A stretch of 59,318 nt of DNA from Burkholderiaceae bacterium (GCA_947450605.1 CANFWB010000006.1:1-59318); one strand, 5' to 3'; positions 16,820 through 26,284 are shown, numbered from the stretch's first letter. The notes: generated by a model from the letters alone, not told the origin. Program-made: numbers and translations.

Positions 16820-17992
16820 TTGAATCAAGAACCTTACCGACTTCGAGTTCTCCACAGCATTTCAGAAGTTGATGAAAGAAGTTGGGACGAGCTCTCGGGA
16901 CCAGAAGCAGGTCCTTTTCTAAAGCATGCATTTCTCGATACGTTAGAGAAAGCTGGCTGCGTAGGAGGAAATACAGGCTGGCAGGCTGCACACCTTCTTG
17001 TTGAGAATACTCAGTCAGAATTGATTGGGGCCATGCCCCTCTATCTTAAGCAACATTCTTACGGGGAGTTTGTTTTTGATTGGGCGTGGGCACAAGCATA
17101 TGAGCAAAATAATCTGCCGTATTATCCAAAGGCGCTCTCCGCAATTCCGTTTACGCCAGTTCGCGGACCTAGGTTACTCATATCCAGCAAAGTAGATAAA
17201 GAGGTAATGCGGCAGATTTTGGTTGCGGGATTAAAAACGCTCGTAAGCCAAAACAAGCTTTCCTCAGCGCACATCCTGTTTCCAGAGGGTGATGAATTAA
17301 CGGAGCTCAAAAAGCAAGGATTCATGCTCCGCGACTCCGTGCAGTTTCATTGGAATAACCAAGGATATCAAGATTTTGAGCAATTTCTAGCTGCCTTAAC
17401 CATGAAGCGTAGAAAGAATATTCGGCGAGAGCGCGCTGAAGTGGCTAGAAATCAACTGACTTATCGCCATATTGCTGGTGCTAATGCGACACCAGAGGAT
17501 TGGTCATTCTTTTATCGTTGCTATAAAAACACGTATCTAGAACATCATTCGAGCCCCTATTTAACGGAAGAATGTTTTCAGCTTTTGGGGCGAGTAATGC
17601 CTGAAAATTTTCATCTGATTATTGCGTGCCGAGAGGAGAGACCAATTGCTTCCTCGTTACTGGTCATTGATCAATTGACCTCTAAAGCCTATGGACGTTA
17701 TTGGGGTGCCACTGAATACCTACCCTGCTTGCATTTTGAATTGGCTTATTACCAGGCAATTGAATATTGCATTAAAGAAGACATTCAACTATTTGAGGGT
17801 GGAGCACAAGGCGAGCATAAGATGGCTCGAGGATTTTTGCCAACTACGATCCAGTCGGCTCACTGGATTGCAGATCCTGGATTTTCTAATGCGGTTAAGC
17901 GCTTTTTAGAGCGTGAGCACGAAGGCATGGCAGCTTATGTTGATGAGCTTGAGCAACACATTCCACTGAAATCGACTAAAGTACTGCCATGA
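16820..17992 (+). CDS. COG3146 (peptidogalycan biosynthesis/FemAB-like) acyltransferase-fold protein
   Basis: 390 residues starting at TTG 16820; there is no ATG nearby. The sequence matches the COG3146/DUF482 family, which has the GNAT/FemAB fold. Recognisable parts are the arginine-rich MKRRKNIRRERAEV (near 194-207), DWSFFYRCYKNTYLEHHSSPYLT, and the C-terminal AYGRYWGA and ELAYYQAIEYCIKE then FEGGAQGEHKMARGFLP. Members are annotated as N-acyltransferases, but the substrate is unknown. No signal peptide. It overlaps the next gene by 4 bases (ATGA), which indicates coupling. Confidence 0.82.
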   Translation: MNQEPYRLRVLHSISEVDERSWDELSGPEAGPFLKHAFLDTLEKAGCVGGNTGWQAAHLLVENTQSELIGAMPLYLKQHSYGEFVFDWAWAQAYEQNNLPYYPKALSAIPFTPVRGPRLLISSKVDKEVMRQILVAGLKTLVSQNKLSSAHILFPEGDELTELKKQGFMLRDSVQFHWNNQGYQDFEQFLAALTMKRRKNIRRERAEVARNQLTYRHIAGANATPEDWSFFYRCYKNTYLEHHSSPYLTEECFQLLGRVMPENFHLIIACREERPIASSLLVIDQLTSKAYGRYWGATEYLPCLHFELAYYQAIEYCIKEDIQLFEGGAQGEHKMARGFLPTTIQSAHWIADPGFSNAVKRFLEREHEGMAAYVDELEQHIPLKSTKVLP

Positions 17993-18246
17993 CTTCTTCA
18001 AGCAATCAATCGGTAGATCAAAATGGAGCCAATTCATTGGCAGTTGGCGATGAGGCCTCGGATTCCCCTTGTATTGGCGTATGCACCACGCTGTACGATG
18101 AAATCTGCCAGGGTTGTGGTCGCACCTTACATGAGGTCAGTAATTGGGTGTTTTTCAGTCAAGATGAAAAAGATGCTGTGTGGAAACGCATTCGTGCAGA
18201 TGGCACTGCAATGCGTTTCCAGCGTCAAGCCAAAGAAGGCAATTAA
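17989..18246 (+). CDS. DUF1289-domain cysteine-rich small protein
   Basis: 85 residues. The core [29 protein letters not shown] has four cysteines (CxxxC ... CxxC) typical of DUF1289 and could bind zinc or an iron-sulfur centre. Function is unknown. Its ATG overlaps the stop of the COG3146 gene. Its TAA stop lies inside the same TTAA tetramer as the stop of the convergent ABC-F gene. Confidence 0.85.
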   Translation: MTSSSNQSVDQNGANSLAVGDEASDSPCIGVCTTLYDEICQGCGRTLHEVSNWVFFSQDEKDAVWKRIRADGTAMRFQRQAKEGN

Positions 18247-19850
18247 CCCGCTAAAGCTTGGCTGCGTAGATATTCTTCGTAAGTACCAGAGTAGTCGGCA
18301 ATGGTTCCATCCATCTTCACTTCTAAGATGCGATTGGCCAAAGAAGAAACAAACTCACGGTCATGAGAAACAAAAATTAACGTGCCTTCGTATTTCTCAA
18401 GTGCAATTTGCAAACTCTCAATGGATTCCATATCCATATGGTTGGTTGGCTCATCCATGGCGAGTACGTTATGCTTTTGAAGCATTAACTTACCCCAAAT
18501 CATGCGACCCTTCTCGCCACCAGAAAGTACCTTGACTGATTTACCAATATCGTCACCAGAGAATAAGAGGCGACCTAAGGTGCCGCGAATTACTTGATCG
18601 TCATCGCCGGTATTTCGCCATTCATTCATCCAATCCATCAGGATTTCATCTTTGGCGAACAGTTCAGTGTTGTCCTGCGGCATAACGCCAACGTTAGCAT
18701 TTTCCGCCCACTTCACGTCACCACTATCCGCCTGAATACCACTGAAGCGTTTACTCAGAATGGTCTTTAAGAGCGTTGTTTTACCTGCACCATTTTGACC
18801 AATGATGGCGATCTTTTCACCGGCACGAATTGCGATCTTAAAGTTCTTAAAAATAGGACGGTCGTACGCTTTAGAGAGTGCATTACACTCCACCGCCATA
18901 TTGTGGAGCTTCTTCTCAGAATCAAAACGAATAAATGGGTTTTGACGTGAGGAAGGCTTAATTTCGGTGATTTCAATCTTCTCTAGCTGCTTTTGACGTG
19001 ACGTTGCTTGGCGCGCCTTAGAAGCATTTGCAGAGAAGCGGCTAACGAAAGCTTGCAATTCAGCAATCTTTTCCTTGGCCTTATCGTTAGAGCTTAATTG
19101 CTGAGCGCGAGCCTGCACGGAAGCGAGCATGTAAGAGTCATAGTTGCCTGGATACACTTTGAGTGTTCCAAAATCCATATCAGCCATATGTGTACACACT
19201 TCATTTAAGAAGTGGCGATCATGGGAAATGATCACGATCGTGCTTTTGATGTCATTCAGAATATCTTCAAGCCAATGAATCGAATGAATATCCAAGTTAT
19301 TGGTCGGCTCATCTAACAATAAAACATCTGGATCAGAAAACAAGGCTTGCGCAAGTAATACACGTAGCTTCCAACCAGGAGCAACATTGCTCATCAGACC
19401 ATTATGTTGCTCGATTGGAATGCCAATACCTAAAAGCAACTCCCCTGCTTTAGCTTCTGCTGTGTAGCCACCATACTCGGCATAACTACCCTCGAGTTCG
19501 GCAGCGCGCATATAGTCTTCATCGGTAGCATCTGGATTGGCGTAGATAGCATCACGCTCTGCAGCCGCTTTCCACATCTCTTCGTGGCCCATCATCACAA
19601 CATCTAGCACGCGCTGATCTTCGTAAGCGAATTGATCCTGTCGCAACTTACCCAAACGAATCCCTGGGTCTAGACTCACATTACCGCTGCTAGGCTCTAG
19701 CTCACCGCCAAGAATCTTCATGAAAGTTGACTTGCCGCAACCATTGGCGCCAATCAAGCCGTAGCGATTGCCGCCGCCGAATTTAACGGAAATATTTTCA
19801 AACAGGGGTTTTGCCCCAAACTGCATAGTGATATTGGATGCTGACAACAC
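18243..19850 (-). CDS. ybiT: ABC-F family ATPase, YbiT type
   Basis: 535 residues, two ABC domains without membrane segments. Domain 1 has [12 protein letters not shown] (near 32-43) and [11 protein letters not shown]; its signature is replaced by [13 protein letters not shown], as in YbiT. The linker (about 240-310) holds [21 protein letters not shown], the P-site tRNA interaction motif of ABC-F proteins. Domain 2 has [12 protein letters not shown], a regular LSGGEKGRM and [21 protein letters not shown] proteins bind the ribosomal E site and relieve stalling or modulate translation. It is convergent with DUF1289. Confidence 0.93.
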   Translation of the reverse strand: MLSASNITMQFGAKPLFENISVKFGGGNRYGLIGANGCGKSTFMKILGGELEPSSGNVSLDPGIRLGKLRQDQFAYEDQRVLDVVMMGHEEMWKAAAERDAIYANPDATDEDYMRAAELEGSYAEYGGYTAEAKAGELLLGIGIPIEQHNGLMSNVAPGWKLRVLLAQALFSDPDVLLLDEPTNNLDIHSIHWLEDILNDIKSTIVIISHDRHFLNEVCTHMADMDFGTLKVYPGNYDSYMLASVQARAQQLSSNDKAKEKIAELQAFVSRFSANASKARQATSRQKQLEKIEITEIKPSSRQNPFIRFDSEKKLHNMAVECNALSKAYDRPIFKNFKIAIRAGEKIAIIGQNGAGKTTLLKTILSKRFSGIQADSGDVKWAENANVGVMPQDNTELFAKDEILMDWMNEWRNTGDDDQVIRGTLGRLLFSGDDIGKSVKVLSGGEKGRMIWGKLMLQKHNVLAMDEPTNHMDMESIESLQIALEKYEGTLIFVSHDREFVSSLANRILEVKMDGTIADYSGTYEEYLRSQALAG

Positions 19851-19891
19851 GGATGGGTTCTTACTTTCTGATATTCAAATTCTTGGGTGCG

Positions 19892-19908
19892 GATGCAGGT
19901 TTTGCATC
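19892..19908 (-). other. Small hairpin in the leader of the ABC-F gene
   Basis: Perfect inverted repeat GATGCA-N5-TGCATC, 42-58 bases upstream of the ABC-F start, in the 103-base gap after the queuosine-precursor transporter. No T-run follows on the minus strand, so it is not an intrinsic terminator. It could be a leader structure or chance. Confidence 0.3.
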
Positions 19909-19953
19909 AAAGAACGATATTTTAACGGTTTGCAGCCGAAAAAGCCCTTGGAA

Positions 19954-20664
19954 CTAGACTTTTAACTTAAATGGGCTGAAATTCGTGTGAATATCATAGT
20001 AATCCTGGCTTTCCTTGCGCTTTAGGAAGCCAACGACCCAATAGGTCAAGGGAGTTGCCAGAACCTCCCAGGCTGTTTTCAGTAGATATTGAGAGGCAGC
20101 TACTGCAAGAACCTCATTCAGAGGCCAAAGTCCGTAAAAAGCCAGCATATAGAACAAGGAGGAGTCAACCAACTCTCCGGTAGCGGTTGATCCGATTGTT
20201 CTCATCCACAGAAATCGCCCCCGGGTCAAAATCTTCATTTTGGCAAGCGTAAAACTGTTCACAAAACTACCACTCCAAAATGCAATCATGGAGGCTAGCG
20301 CGATGCGCCAGGAGTTGCCAAATACAGTCTCCATTCCCTGTTGATAATTTGCCATATAGGAGCCAGGAGCAACCGGCAATGCAATCACGATTTGAGCCAT
20401 GATGGCAGCAAAGGCTAGCGCGGTAAAACCCGCCCAAACAGCCCGACGATCATAGGCATAGCCGTAGACCTCAGTCAGGATGTCACCAAAAAAGTAAGAG
20501 ATGGGAAAAAATAGAATCCCAGCACCGAAGATCACCCTGCCAAAATACGGCAGCTCAATCTCCGCAGCCTTACCAGCCCCAATAAAGTTAGAACATAACA
20601 AGACCACAACAAAAGCAGCCAATATCAAGTCGTAATAGCGATGGTGTCTTATTGTTGTGTCCAT
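19954..20664 (-). CDS. Queuosine precursor transporter (YhhQ/VUT family)
   Basis: About 236 residues from the ATG at 20664 (MDTTIRHHRYYD). The frame is open to 20721, but that extension has no family character. Six membrane helices are visible. Typical family segments are FFPISYFFGDILTEVYGY, RRAVWAGFTALAF, FGNSWRIALASMIAFWSGSFVNSF and GRFLWMRTIGSTATGELVDSSLFY. The family imports queuosine precursors such as preQ0/preQ1. I see no preQ1 riboswitch in the 97 bases upstream. Divergent from gcdH. Confidence 0.9.
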   Translation of the reverse strand: MDTTIRHHRYYDLILAAFVVVLLCSNFIGAGKAAEIELPYFGRVIFGAGILFFPISYFFGDILTEVYGYAYDRRAVWAGFTALAFAAIMAQIVIALPVAPGSYMANYQQGMETVFGNSWRIALASMIAFWSGSFVNSFTLAKMKILTRGRFLWMRTIGSTATGELVDSSLFYMLAFYGLWPLNEVLAVAASQYLLKTAWEVLATPLTYWVVGFLKRKESQDYYDIHTNFSPFKLKV

Positions 20665-20761
20665 GAACCCGAGAAAAAATGGATAATAGAAAGAAGAATA
20701 TCTGCATTTCTGGAATTTCACAGGGTGCGAATGAACAACTTAAATAGGATTATCGAAATCA

Positions 20762-21940
20762 ATGAGTAAAGCTAGTTTTAACTGGGCAGACCCCCTACTC
20801 CTCGACACTCAATTGACCGAAGAAGAGCGCATGATTCGCGATGCAGCCGCTGAATACGCTCAAGGGCGCCTCATGCCTCGAATTCATGACGCATTTCGCA
20901 ATGAAACAACTGATCCAGCCATCTTCCGTGAAATGGGAGAGTTGGGCCTTCTTGGCATCACCATTCCTGAGCAATACGGCGGCGCAAATCTCAATTATGT
21001 TTCCTATGGATTGATCGCTCGAGAGATTGAACGCGTTGACTCTGGCTACCGCTCCATGATGAGTGTTCAATCTTCCCTGGTGATGGTCCCCATCAACGAA
21101 TTCGGTAGTGAAGCCCAAAAACAAAAATACCTTCCCAAGTTAGCTAGCGGTGAGTGGATTGGTTGCTTTGGCTTAACTGAGCCTAATTACGGCTCTGATG
21201 CGGGCGGCATGATTACTAGGGCCAAAACAGTTCCAGGCGGCTTTTCTTTAACTGGCTCAAAGATGTGGATATCGAACTCCCCAATTGCAGATGTATTTGT
21301 CGTATGGGCCAAGAATGATGAAGGCTTGATCAGAGGCTTCATCCTAGAAAAGGGCATGAAGGGCTTAACTGCTCCCAAGATCAGTGGCAAGATGGGCTTA
21401 AGAGCCTCTATTACCGGTGAAATCGTCATGGATGAGGTCTTTGTACCCGCTGAAAATGAATTCCCAGAAATCACTGGCCTTAAAGGACCATTTACTTGCC
21501 TGAACTCAGCGCGATATGGGATTGCTTGGGGCACTCTCGGCGCTGCCGAGTGGTGCTGGTATGCAGCGCGTCAATACACCATGGATCGCAAGCAATTTGA
21601 TCGCCCACTAGCAGCGAATCAACTGATTCAGAAAAAATTGGCTGATATGCAAACGGAAATTACGCTTGCCCTCCAGGGCTGCTTGCGTTTGGGTCGCATG
21701 AAAGACGAAGGTACTGCTGCCCCTGAAATTACCTCCATGATGAAGCGCAATTCTTGTGGCAAGTCATTAGATGTAGCTCGCCTAGCGAGAGACATGCACG
21801 GTGGAAATGGTATATCAGATGAGTACGGCGTTATACGCCATATGCTGAATCTGGAGGTCGTCAATACCTATGAAGGTACTCATGATATTCACGCCCTGAT
21901 TTTGGGTCGTGCGCAAACGGGTATTCAAGCTTTTAGCTAG
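20762..21940 (+). CDS. gcdH: Glutaryl-CoA dehydrogenase
   Basis: 392-residue FAD acyl-CoA dehydrogenase. The glutaryl-CoA branch decarboxylates glutaryl-CoA to crotonyl-CoA in lysine/tryptophan degradation. It has the family start [36 protein letters not shown] with the substrate-binding Arg, the FAD motif [16 protein letters not shown], and the catalytic base in [20 protein letters not shown]. The C-terminus is complete. It stands alone on the plus strand; its stop is 2 bases from that of the convergent mnmH, leaving no room for a separate terminator. Confidence 0.93.
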   Translation: MSKASFNWADPLLLDTQLTEEERMIRDAAAEYAQGRLMPRIHDAFRNETTDPAIFREMGELGLLGITIPEQYGGANLNYVSYGLIAREIERVDSGYRSMMSVQSSLVMVPINEFGSEAQKQKYLPKLASGEWIGCFGLTEPNYGSDAGGMITRAKTVPGGFSLTGSKMWISNSPIADVFVVWAKNDEGLIRGFILEKGMKGLTAPKISGKMGLRASITGEIVMDEVFVPAENEFPEITGLKGPFTCLNSARYGIAWGTLGAAEWCWYAARQYTMDRKQFDRPLAANQLIQKKLADMQTEITLALQGCLRLGRMKDEGTAAPEITSMMKRNSCGKSLDVARLARDMHGGNGISDEYGVIRHMLNLEVVNTYEGTHDIHALILGRAQTGIQAFS

Positions 21941-21942
21941 AT

Positions 21943-23022
21943 CTACAGTGAAGTTTTGACCTTAGTGATCAGGTCCTTTGCTGCGATAGCAAAGGCCTCA
22001 TCACTATCACCCTGCAGTTCTACGTAATGATCTTCGCAATACCCTGGAAAGTTACGTACGATTGAGGATTGGTAAGAAGGGTCGTAATGCATAACGAGCA
22101 ATTCTTCCACCAACGCTCCAAACTCCCCCCGATCAATGGATTCATGCCATTTTTCAATTTGCACTTTTCCGTAACGTGATGTCAACAAACTAAGTTTGTC
22201 TTTAAAGGTTTCGGGACTCAATAGGAAGTGCTGATACTCGCGCAATAGCCAAGACACTCGGGTCTTGGTGCTAGAACGAAGCTCAATACACTGACCATTG
22301 CGAATACACTCCATCAAGGCGTCAGGTATATGCAAGCCCCCCACCTTTTTACTTTCGGACTCAACAAAGACTATCCGCGAAGGATCCAGAGAGTTGAAGG
22401 CATTCCATAAGTTTGTTTCAAAGCATTTTTGCGAAGGCTGTTCAGCATTTGGTTCATTCCCCAATACCGAGCCACGATGAATAGCTAGACCCTCAAGATC
22501 CAGGATCTGCTCGCCAAGAGCTCCAATCTCTTGAAGAATGCGTGTTTTACCGCTCCCAGTCATCCCTGCAATCACTTGGAAAGAAAAATCTTTCGCCGCT
22601 TGATTAAGGCCATCAATCACGACACGTCTAAAGCCTTGATAGCCACCCTCTAACTGCATCGCTTTCCAGCCAATGCGATTGAGGATATGTGTAAACGCCC
22701 CACTACGCTCTCCACCGCGCCAACAGTAAATAAGCGGGCGCCACTCTCTAGGAAAATCCAGTAGAACGCTCTCTAAATGCTGGGCAATGTTTCTCGAAAC
22801 ATAGGCAGCCCCTAATTTCTTGGCGGCAAATGGAGAAACTTGTTTATATAGAGTCCCAATCTCAATACGCTCTTCATTACTCAAAACAGGTAAGTTTATT
22901 GAGCCAGGAATATGATCAAGAGCGAACTCCGCTGGAGAACGAACATCAATAATCGCGTCAAACTTATGAAGAGATGAAGACAGCTTCTCAATGCTAAAAA
23001 TAGGTGGGTTACTGGGTTGCAA
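21943..23022 (-). CDS. mnmH: tRNA 2-selenouridine synthase (SelU/MnmH)
   Basis: 359 residues starting at TTG 23022. It replaces sulfur by selenium in 2-thiouridine at the wobble position of tRNA-Lys, -Glu and -Gln, through a geranylated intermediate. The N-terminal rhodanese domain holds the catalytic loop CWRGGERSG (Cys100). The P-loop domain has AGMTGSGKTRIL near 152-163 and binds the geranyl donor. It needs selenophosphate from SelD, which is not in the window. It is the last gene of the minus-strand run that contains the sulfur array, after the thioesterase with an 8-base gap. Confidence 0.93.
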   Translation of the reverse strand: MQPSNPPIFSIEKLSSSLHKFDAIIDVRSPAEFALDHIPGSINLPVLSNEERIEIGTLYKQVSPFAAKKLGAAYVSRNIAQHLESVLLDFPREWRPLIYCWRGGERSGAFTHILNRIGWKAMQLEGGYQGFRRVVIDGLNQAAKDFSFQVIAGMTGSGKTRILQEIGALGEQILDLEGLAIHRGSVLGNEPNAEQPSQKCFETNLWNAFNSLDPSRIVFVESESKKVGGLHIPDALMECIRNGQCIELRSSTKTRVSWLLREYQHFLLSPETFKDKLSLLTSRYGKVQIEKWHESIDRGEFGALVEELLVMHYDPSYQSSIVRNFPGYCEDHYVELQGDSDEAFAIAAKDLITKVKTSL

Positions 23023-23030
23023 AAAATATC

Positions 23031-23450
23031 CTAACGCAGCTTACTAAGGACATGATCTGGCCATGGAGTAGATTTTCCAGAGTGGAGATCAACCCACACC
23101 ATTGTGGCACCGCCAACAGCGGCTATTGCCCCTGGATCTGAAGTTAGAGCCATGCTGGTATAAACATCTAGACTAGAGCGGCCAATATTGCCAATATAGG
23201 TTTTTAGGATTAGCTCGCCCGGATAGCTCAGCTGTTGATGGAAGTTACAAAATCCATTAATCATGAGCATGGACTCTTCACCCGGTGAAACGCTATACCC
23301 GAGTGAAGTAATCCACTCCACCCTAGCCTGCTCCATGTAACGAAAATACACTGTGTTATTGACGTGGCCATACGCATCCATATCACCCCAACGAATCGGC
23401 ATGATCATTTCATGAACAAACTTTTTCTCGGTTGGGATCTCAATGCGCAT
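23031..23450 (-). CDS. Acyl-CoA thioesterase, 4HBT hotdog family (FadM/YbgC-like)
   Basis: About 139 residues from the ATG at 23450; the frame extends to a TTG at 23456. The motif IRWGDMDAYGHVNNTVYFRYMEQARVEW has the catalytic Asp of 4-hydroxybenzoyl-CoA thioesterase-like proteins and the HVNN pattern. It should release free acids from acyl-CoA in the cytoplasm; the substrate is unknown. It lies between the DUF442 gene and mnmH with gaps under 20 bases, so it is probably co-transcribed with them. Confidence 0.87.
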   Translation of the reverse strand: MRIEIPTEKKFVHEMIMPIRWGDMDAYGHVNNTVYFRYMEQARVEWITSLGYSVSPGEESMLMINGFCNFHQQLSYPGELILKTYIGNIGRSSLDVYTSMALTSDPGAIAAVGGATMVWVDLHSGKSTPWPDHVLSKLR

Positions 23451-23468
23451 CAGCAAACCATTGTTCGA

Positions 23469-23813
23469 TTAGCGAACTTGTAAAGCCATGTGATACAGGT
23501 TCGTAGAGCGTGCCCCGGAGCGACAAAAGGCCAAAATTGGGCCTGGCATTGTTTTGAGTAAGCGAGCCATCTCCACCACTTGATCTTGAGTAAATGCACC
23601 GGGAATTACCGGTAAATAGGCATAGTTCAAGCCAAGCGCTTCAGCTTGCGCCTGAATTTCTGCATTACTTGGTTGACTAGGTCCACCCTCAAAGTCGGGG
23701 CGATTATTAATCACACTCTTGTAGCCTTGTTTTGCAATCTCAGCCAAGTGACTAGCATCGATTTGACCAAGAGTGCCAAATTGGTCGTTATGGCAAGCAA
23801 TAGGAAGACTCAT
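23469..23813 (-). CDS. DUF442 (TIGR01244) rhodanese/phosphatase-like protein
   Basis: 114 residues. The active-site loop AFCRSGARST (Cys97) has the six-residue C-x4-R form shared by rhodaneses. The fold resembles dual-specificity phosphatases (VINNRPDFEGG, AYLPVIPGAFTQDQV). In Xylella and Agrobacterium this domain is fused to a metallo-beta-lactamase persulfide dioxygenase in Blh, part of the BigR operon for sulfide detoxification. Here it stands alone. Probable sulfurtransferase in the cytoplasm. It follows the two half-size YeeE/YedE genes after a 60-base gap. Confidence 0.85.
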   Translation of the reverse strand: MSLPIACHNDQFGTLGQIDASHLAEIAKQGYKSVINNRPDFEGGPSQPSNAEIQAQAEALGLNYAYLPVIPGAFTQDQVVEMARLLKTMPGPILAFCRSGARSTNLYHMALQVR

Positions 23814-23873
23814 CTAAACCTCAATAGGTAATCGGTAGGTAAAAAGTAATAGCCTGAATTCTAAATCAGAGCG

Positions 23874-24302
23874 TTATTTATGGCCGGTAAAGAAGCGATT
23901 GCAGATGGCCATACCAGCAAGCATTGCCAAGACAAAAACTAGCGCCTTGAGCTGGCCAGCACCAACAGCAACAATCGCTGGGCCAGGACAAAAGCCAGCA
24001 ATACCCCAACCCGCACCAAAAATTAGGCTCCCGATGACTAAGGGCTTAGTGATATCTTTGCGAGTTGGAAGCAATAAGGCTCCACCAAAAAAAGACTCCA
24101 TTCTTTTGGAGACAATATAAAAACCCGCTAAACCGACTAATACCGCCCCAGCCATCACAAAAATCAAGGATGGATCCCAGTTTCCAGTGATATCCAAGAA
24201 GTTGAGAATCTTTTGCGGATTACTCATGCCAGAAATAATCAGACCCAAGCCAAACAAAACGCCAATGAAGTATTGGCTATACAAACTGAAATATCGCTTC
24301 AT
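23874..24302 (-). CDS. Half-size YeeE/YedE-type transporter, DUF6691 type (PmpB-like)
   Basis: 142 residues with four predicted membrane helices. The motif GWGIAGFCPGPAIVAVGAG with Cys105 corresponds to the cysteine-bearing loop of YeeE/YedE sulfur transporters. It starts 3 bases after the stop of its partner (24306-24743), and the two presumably form one complex with two half-transporters. Relatives are found in BigR operons. The likely cargo is a small sulfur species such as thiosulfate or sulfide/sulfane; this is inferred from the family. Confidence 0.85.
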   Translation of the reverse strand: MKRYFSLYSQYFIGVLFGLGLIISGMSNPQKILNFLDITGNWDPSLIFVMAGAVLVGLAGFYIVSKRMESFFGGALLLPTRKDITKPLVIGSLIFGAGWGIAGFCPGPAIVAVGAGQLKALVFVLAMLAGMAICNRFFTGHK

Positions 24303-24305
24303 GAT

Positions 24306-24743
24306 TTATAGGCCCAACACATGGCGAATGACAAAGACCATCACAAAGCCAGACAACATAAAAGCCAGGGTTGCAATCATCGATCTAGGTGAAAGACGTG
24401 AGAGTCCGCAGATACCGTGACCACTTGTGCATCCAGAGCCATACTGCGAACCAAATCCGACCAATAAACCAGCTATGACAATAGCGGGCCAACCTGCGTC
24501 AATGACCTGAATGGCATGTAAATCAAAAAATAGGATAGCCCACAAAGGTGCGCTGAAAATTCCAAGAACAAGGCTGAAGCGCCAACTCCAGTCACCTATT
24601 TTTGGCTTCAGCATTCCAGAGACAATTCCGCTAATACCCAGAATGCGGCCGTGCAAAATAATGTACAAGGCGGCGGATGCGCCCAATAAGGCTCCGCCTA
24701 GCAAGGCTGGTCCAGGTGTGAATGCCAACCAATCAATCTGCAT
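24306..24743 (-). CDS. Half-size YeeE/YedE-type transporter (PmpA-like)
   Basis: 145 residues, about four membrane helices. It begins IDWLAFTPGPALLGGALLGASAALYIILHG, and carries the loop GSGCTSGHGICGLSRLSPRS with Cys105 and Cys112, characteristic of the YeeE/YedE fold. It pairs with the next gene (PmpB-like), separated by 3 bases. Together with the full-length YeeE/YedE gene 21 bases upstream this gives three such proteins in a row. Confidence 0.87.
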   Translation of the reverse strand: MQIDWLAFTPGPALLGGALLGASAALYIILHGRILGISGIVSGMLKPKIGDWSWRFSLVLGIFSAPLWAILFFDLHAIQVIDAGWPAIVIAGLLVGFGSQYGSGCTSGHGICGLSRLSPRSMIATLAFMLSGFVMVFVIRHVLGL

Positions 24744-24764
24744 ATCGTCTAATTACTTTCTAAG

Positions 24765-25886
24765 TTAACTGCAGGGGTTAGGAGCAAGACGCAATTGCAA
24801 GTAACGCAAAGCTAAATAGGCGCCAAAAATAAATCCAGGAAGCGCCAATAGTGAACCAATCGCCAAGGTAGAAATACCACTAAGACCCTGTCCAACAGTA
24901 CAGCCCAGCGCTGTTACACCACCAAAACCCATTAAGCTTGCGCCGATTAAATGGTTCGCGGTATCTTCTGAGTTACGGAAACTTTCCCAACGAAATGACT
25001 TGGTTAATAAACTCACGCAGGCAGAGCCCGAGATCATCCCAACAACAGCGGCGATACCAACAGTGATGACCTTTGAGGTATCGCTATACATCATTAACCA
25101 GTCTAATGAATAGGCATAGGGGGCAACAAAGGAAAGACTTTCCATGCGGCCTGAGTTGGTAAGTAGAAAGACCTCTTCTAAGGTATTGGGGTCTTCTGCA
25201 ACATAACCTAAGCTACCTGAGACCCACCATACTGCACAAATCGCTAGACCAACAAAGATGCCTGCAAAGAGGTTTTCTGCCGTCCAAAAAGCTTTGCTAG
25301 CAAGCGCGTACCCAATAAAAGCAAGGCCGACCAGAAAACCTATGGCAAGGTGCAAATTATTACGAGCAATCCCAGTGATTGGACTCAAAATACTTGGTAA
25401 ATCTTGCGGAGTATTTAGGGCAATAAATACCGAATCCAATGTATTGATTCGAATGACTCCGAGAAAGCCTTTCATAGTCATATAAGCAGAAAGGCCCAGC
25501 ACCATAAATACGATGACCGACTTTAGGTTTCCACCACCAATACGGACCAAAGTCTTACTTCCACAGCCAGAAGCAAGAACCATGCCAAATCCAAACAAGA
25601 TGCTTCCCACTGTGGTGGAAAGCCACAAGAACTTACTGTTGGTGTACATACTTTTGAGTGGGTCAATTAGTCCAAAATAGGACATCAGCGCAAAACCAAT
25701 AATCGCAACTCCGATTGCCAAGAACCACTGCTTTAACCTGTCCCAACTTGACATGATGAAAATATCAGAAATAGCACCCATGCTGCAAAATCCAGTCTTC
25801 TGCATCACTGCACCAAGCAAAAATGTAATAGCCAAGGTAGCCAATAAAACAGCCTTGCTAAGAGAGGAAATATCTACCGCATCCAT
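24765..25886 (-). CDS. YeeE/YedE family sulfur-compound transporter, full length
   Basis: 373 residues, nine to ten membrane helices. Conserved cysteines sit in short re-entrant loops: Cys34 (KTGFCSMGA), Cys108 (ASGCGSKTLVRIGGGN) and Cys329 (ALGCTVGQGLSG), plus Cys290. In the thiosulfate transporter TsuA of the same family three such cysteines pass thiosulfate through the membrane. Here it would import thiosulfate or export/import sulfur intermediates of the Sox system; direction and substrate are inferred. It follows the small cytochrome c gene after 23 bases. Confidence 0.88.
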   Translation of the reverse strand: MDAVDISSLSKAVLLATLAITFLLGAVMQKTGFCSMGAISDIFIMSSWDRLKQWFLAIGVAIIGFALMSYFGLIDPLKSMYTNSKFLWLSTTVGSILFGFGMVLASGCGSKTLVRIGGGNLKSVIVFMVLGLSAYMTMKGFLGVIRINTLDSVFIALNTPQDLPSILSPITGIARNNLHLAIGFLVGLAFIGYALASKAFWTAENLFAGIFVGLAICAVWWVSGSLGYVAEDPNTLEEVFLLTNSGRMESLSFVAPYAYSLDWLMMYSDTSKVITVGIAAVVGMISGSACVSLLTKSFRWESFRNSEDTANHLIGASLMGFGGVTALGCTVGQGLSGISTLAIGSLLALPGFIFGAYLALRYLQLRLAPNPCS

Positions 25887-25909
25887 ATATAAAATTCTCT
25901 AATGAATAA

Positions 25910-26224
25910 TTATTTAAATTTGTAAAACTGTTTATTCAGAAAGGCCGCCACATCGGCCTCATCCTCAGGAAATAGATCAAGGCGTAACTCCGTATTACAC
26001 ATCGCCACCATAGATTTTAAATTCTGTAAATCTTTTACTTTGCTATCGCCACGGGTGTAGATCATGTCGCCATTGCCAAAACCAGATTTTTTGGCATGGC
26101 ATGTGTAACATTTTTGTTGATCGATTTTCTTACCATTGACAACATCCGGCGTAGCATATGCTGACACATGCGCACCAAACAGCGCACTAAGGGCCAGAAA
26201 AAGCTTTAACAGTGGTAATTTCAT
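25910..26224 (-). CDS. Small periplasmic cytochrome c of the sulfur array
   Basis: 104 residues. A signal peptide (about 1-24, ending SAYA) is followed by a single heme motif CYTCH (Cys39, Cys42, His43). The C-terminal part, LRLDLFPEDEADVAAFLNKQFYKF, is the closing helix of a class I fold; a Met in KSMVAM could be the sixth ligand. It probably carries electrons from SoxAX or SoxCD, or from the hydrolase/DsrE pair, to a terminal oxidase. The partner is not shown by the sequence. It is not SoxX or SoxA, which are encoded upstream. Confidence 0.85.
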   Translation of the reverse strand: MKLPLLKLFLALSALFGAHVSAYATPDVVNGKKIDQQKCYTCHAKKSGFGNGDMIYTRGDSKVKDLQNLKSMVAMCNTELRLDLFPEDEADVAAFLNKQFYKFK

Positions 26225-26284
26225 TTGAAATCAGTCATTTAGCCAAGTAAAGCGCTATTTTAAAGCCCAGATGACAAATCTGCC

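Noticed and set aside
20665..20761. preQ1 riboswitch before the queuosine-precursor transporter
   Set aside because: The expected C-rich loop and A-rich tail of preQ1-I are not seen in this 97-base gap.
25894..25907. ATTC-N6-GAAT repeat between the cytochrome c and YeeE/YedE genes
   Set aside because: Half-sites recall sulfide-sensor operators, but the region is very AT-rich, the arms are only 4 bases and the order is opposite to the palindrome before soxC.
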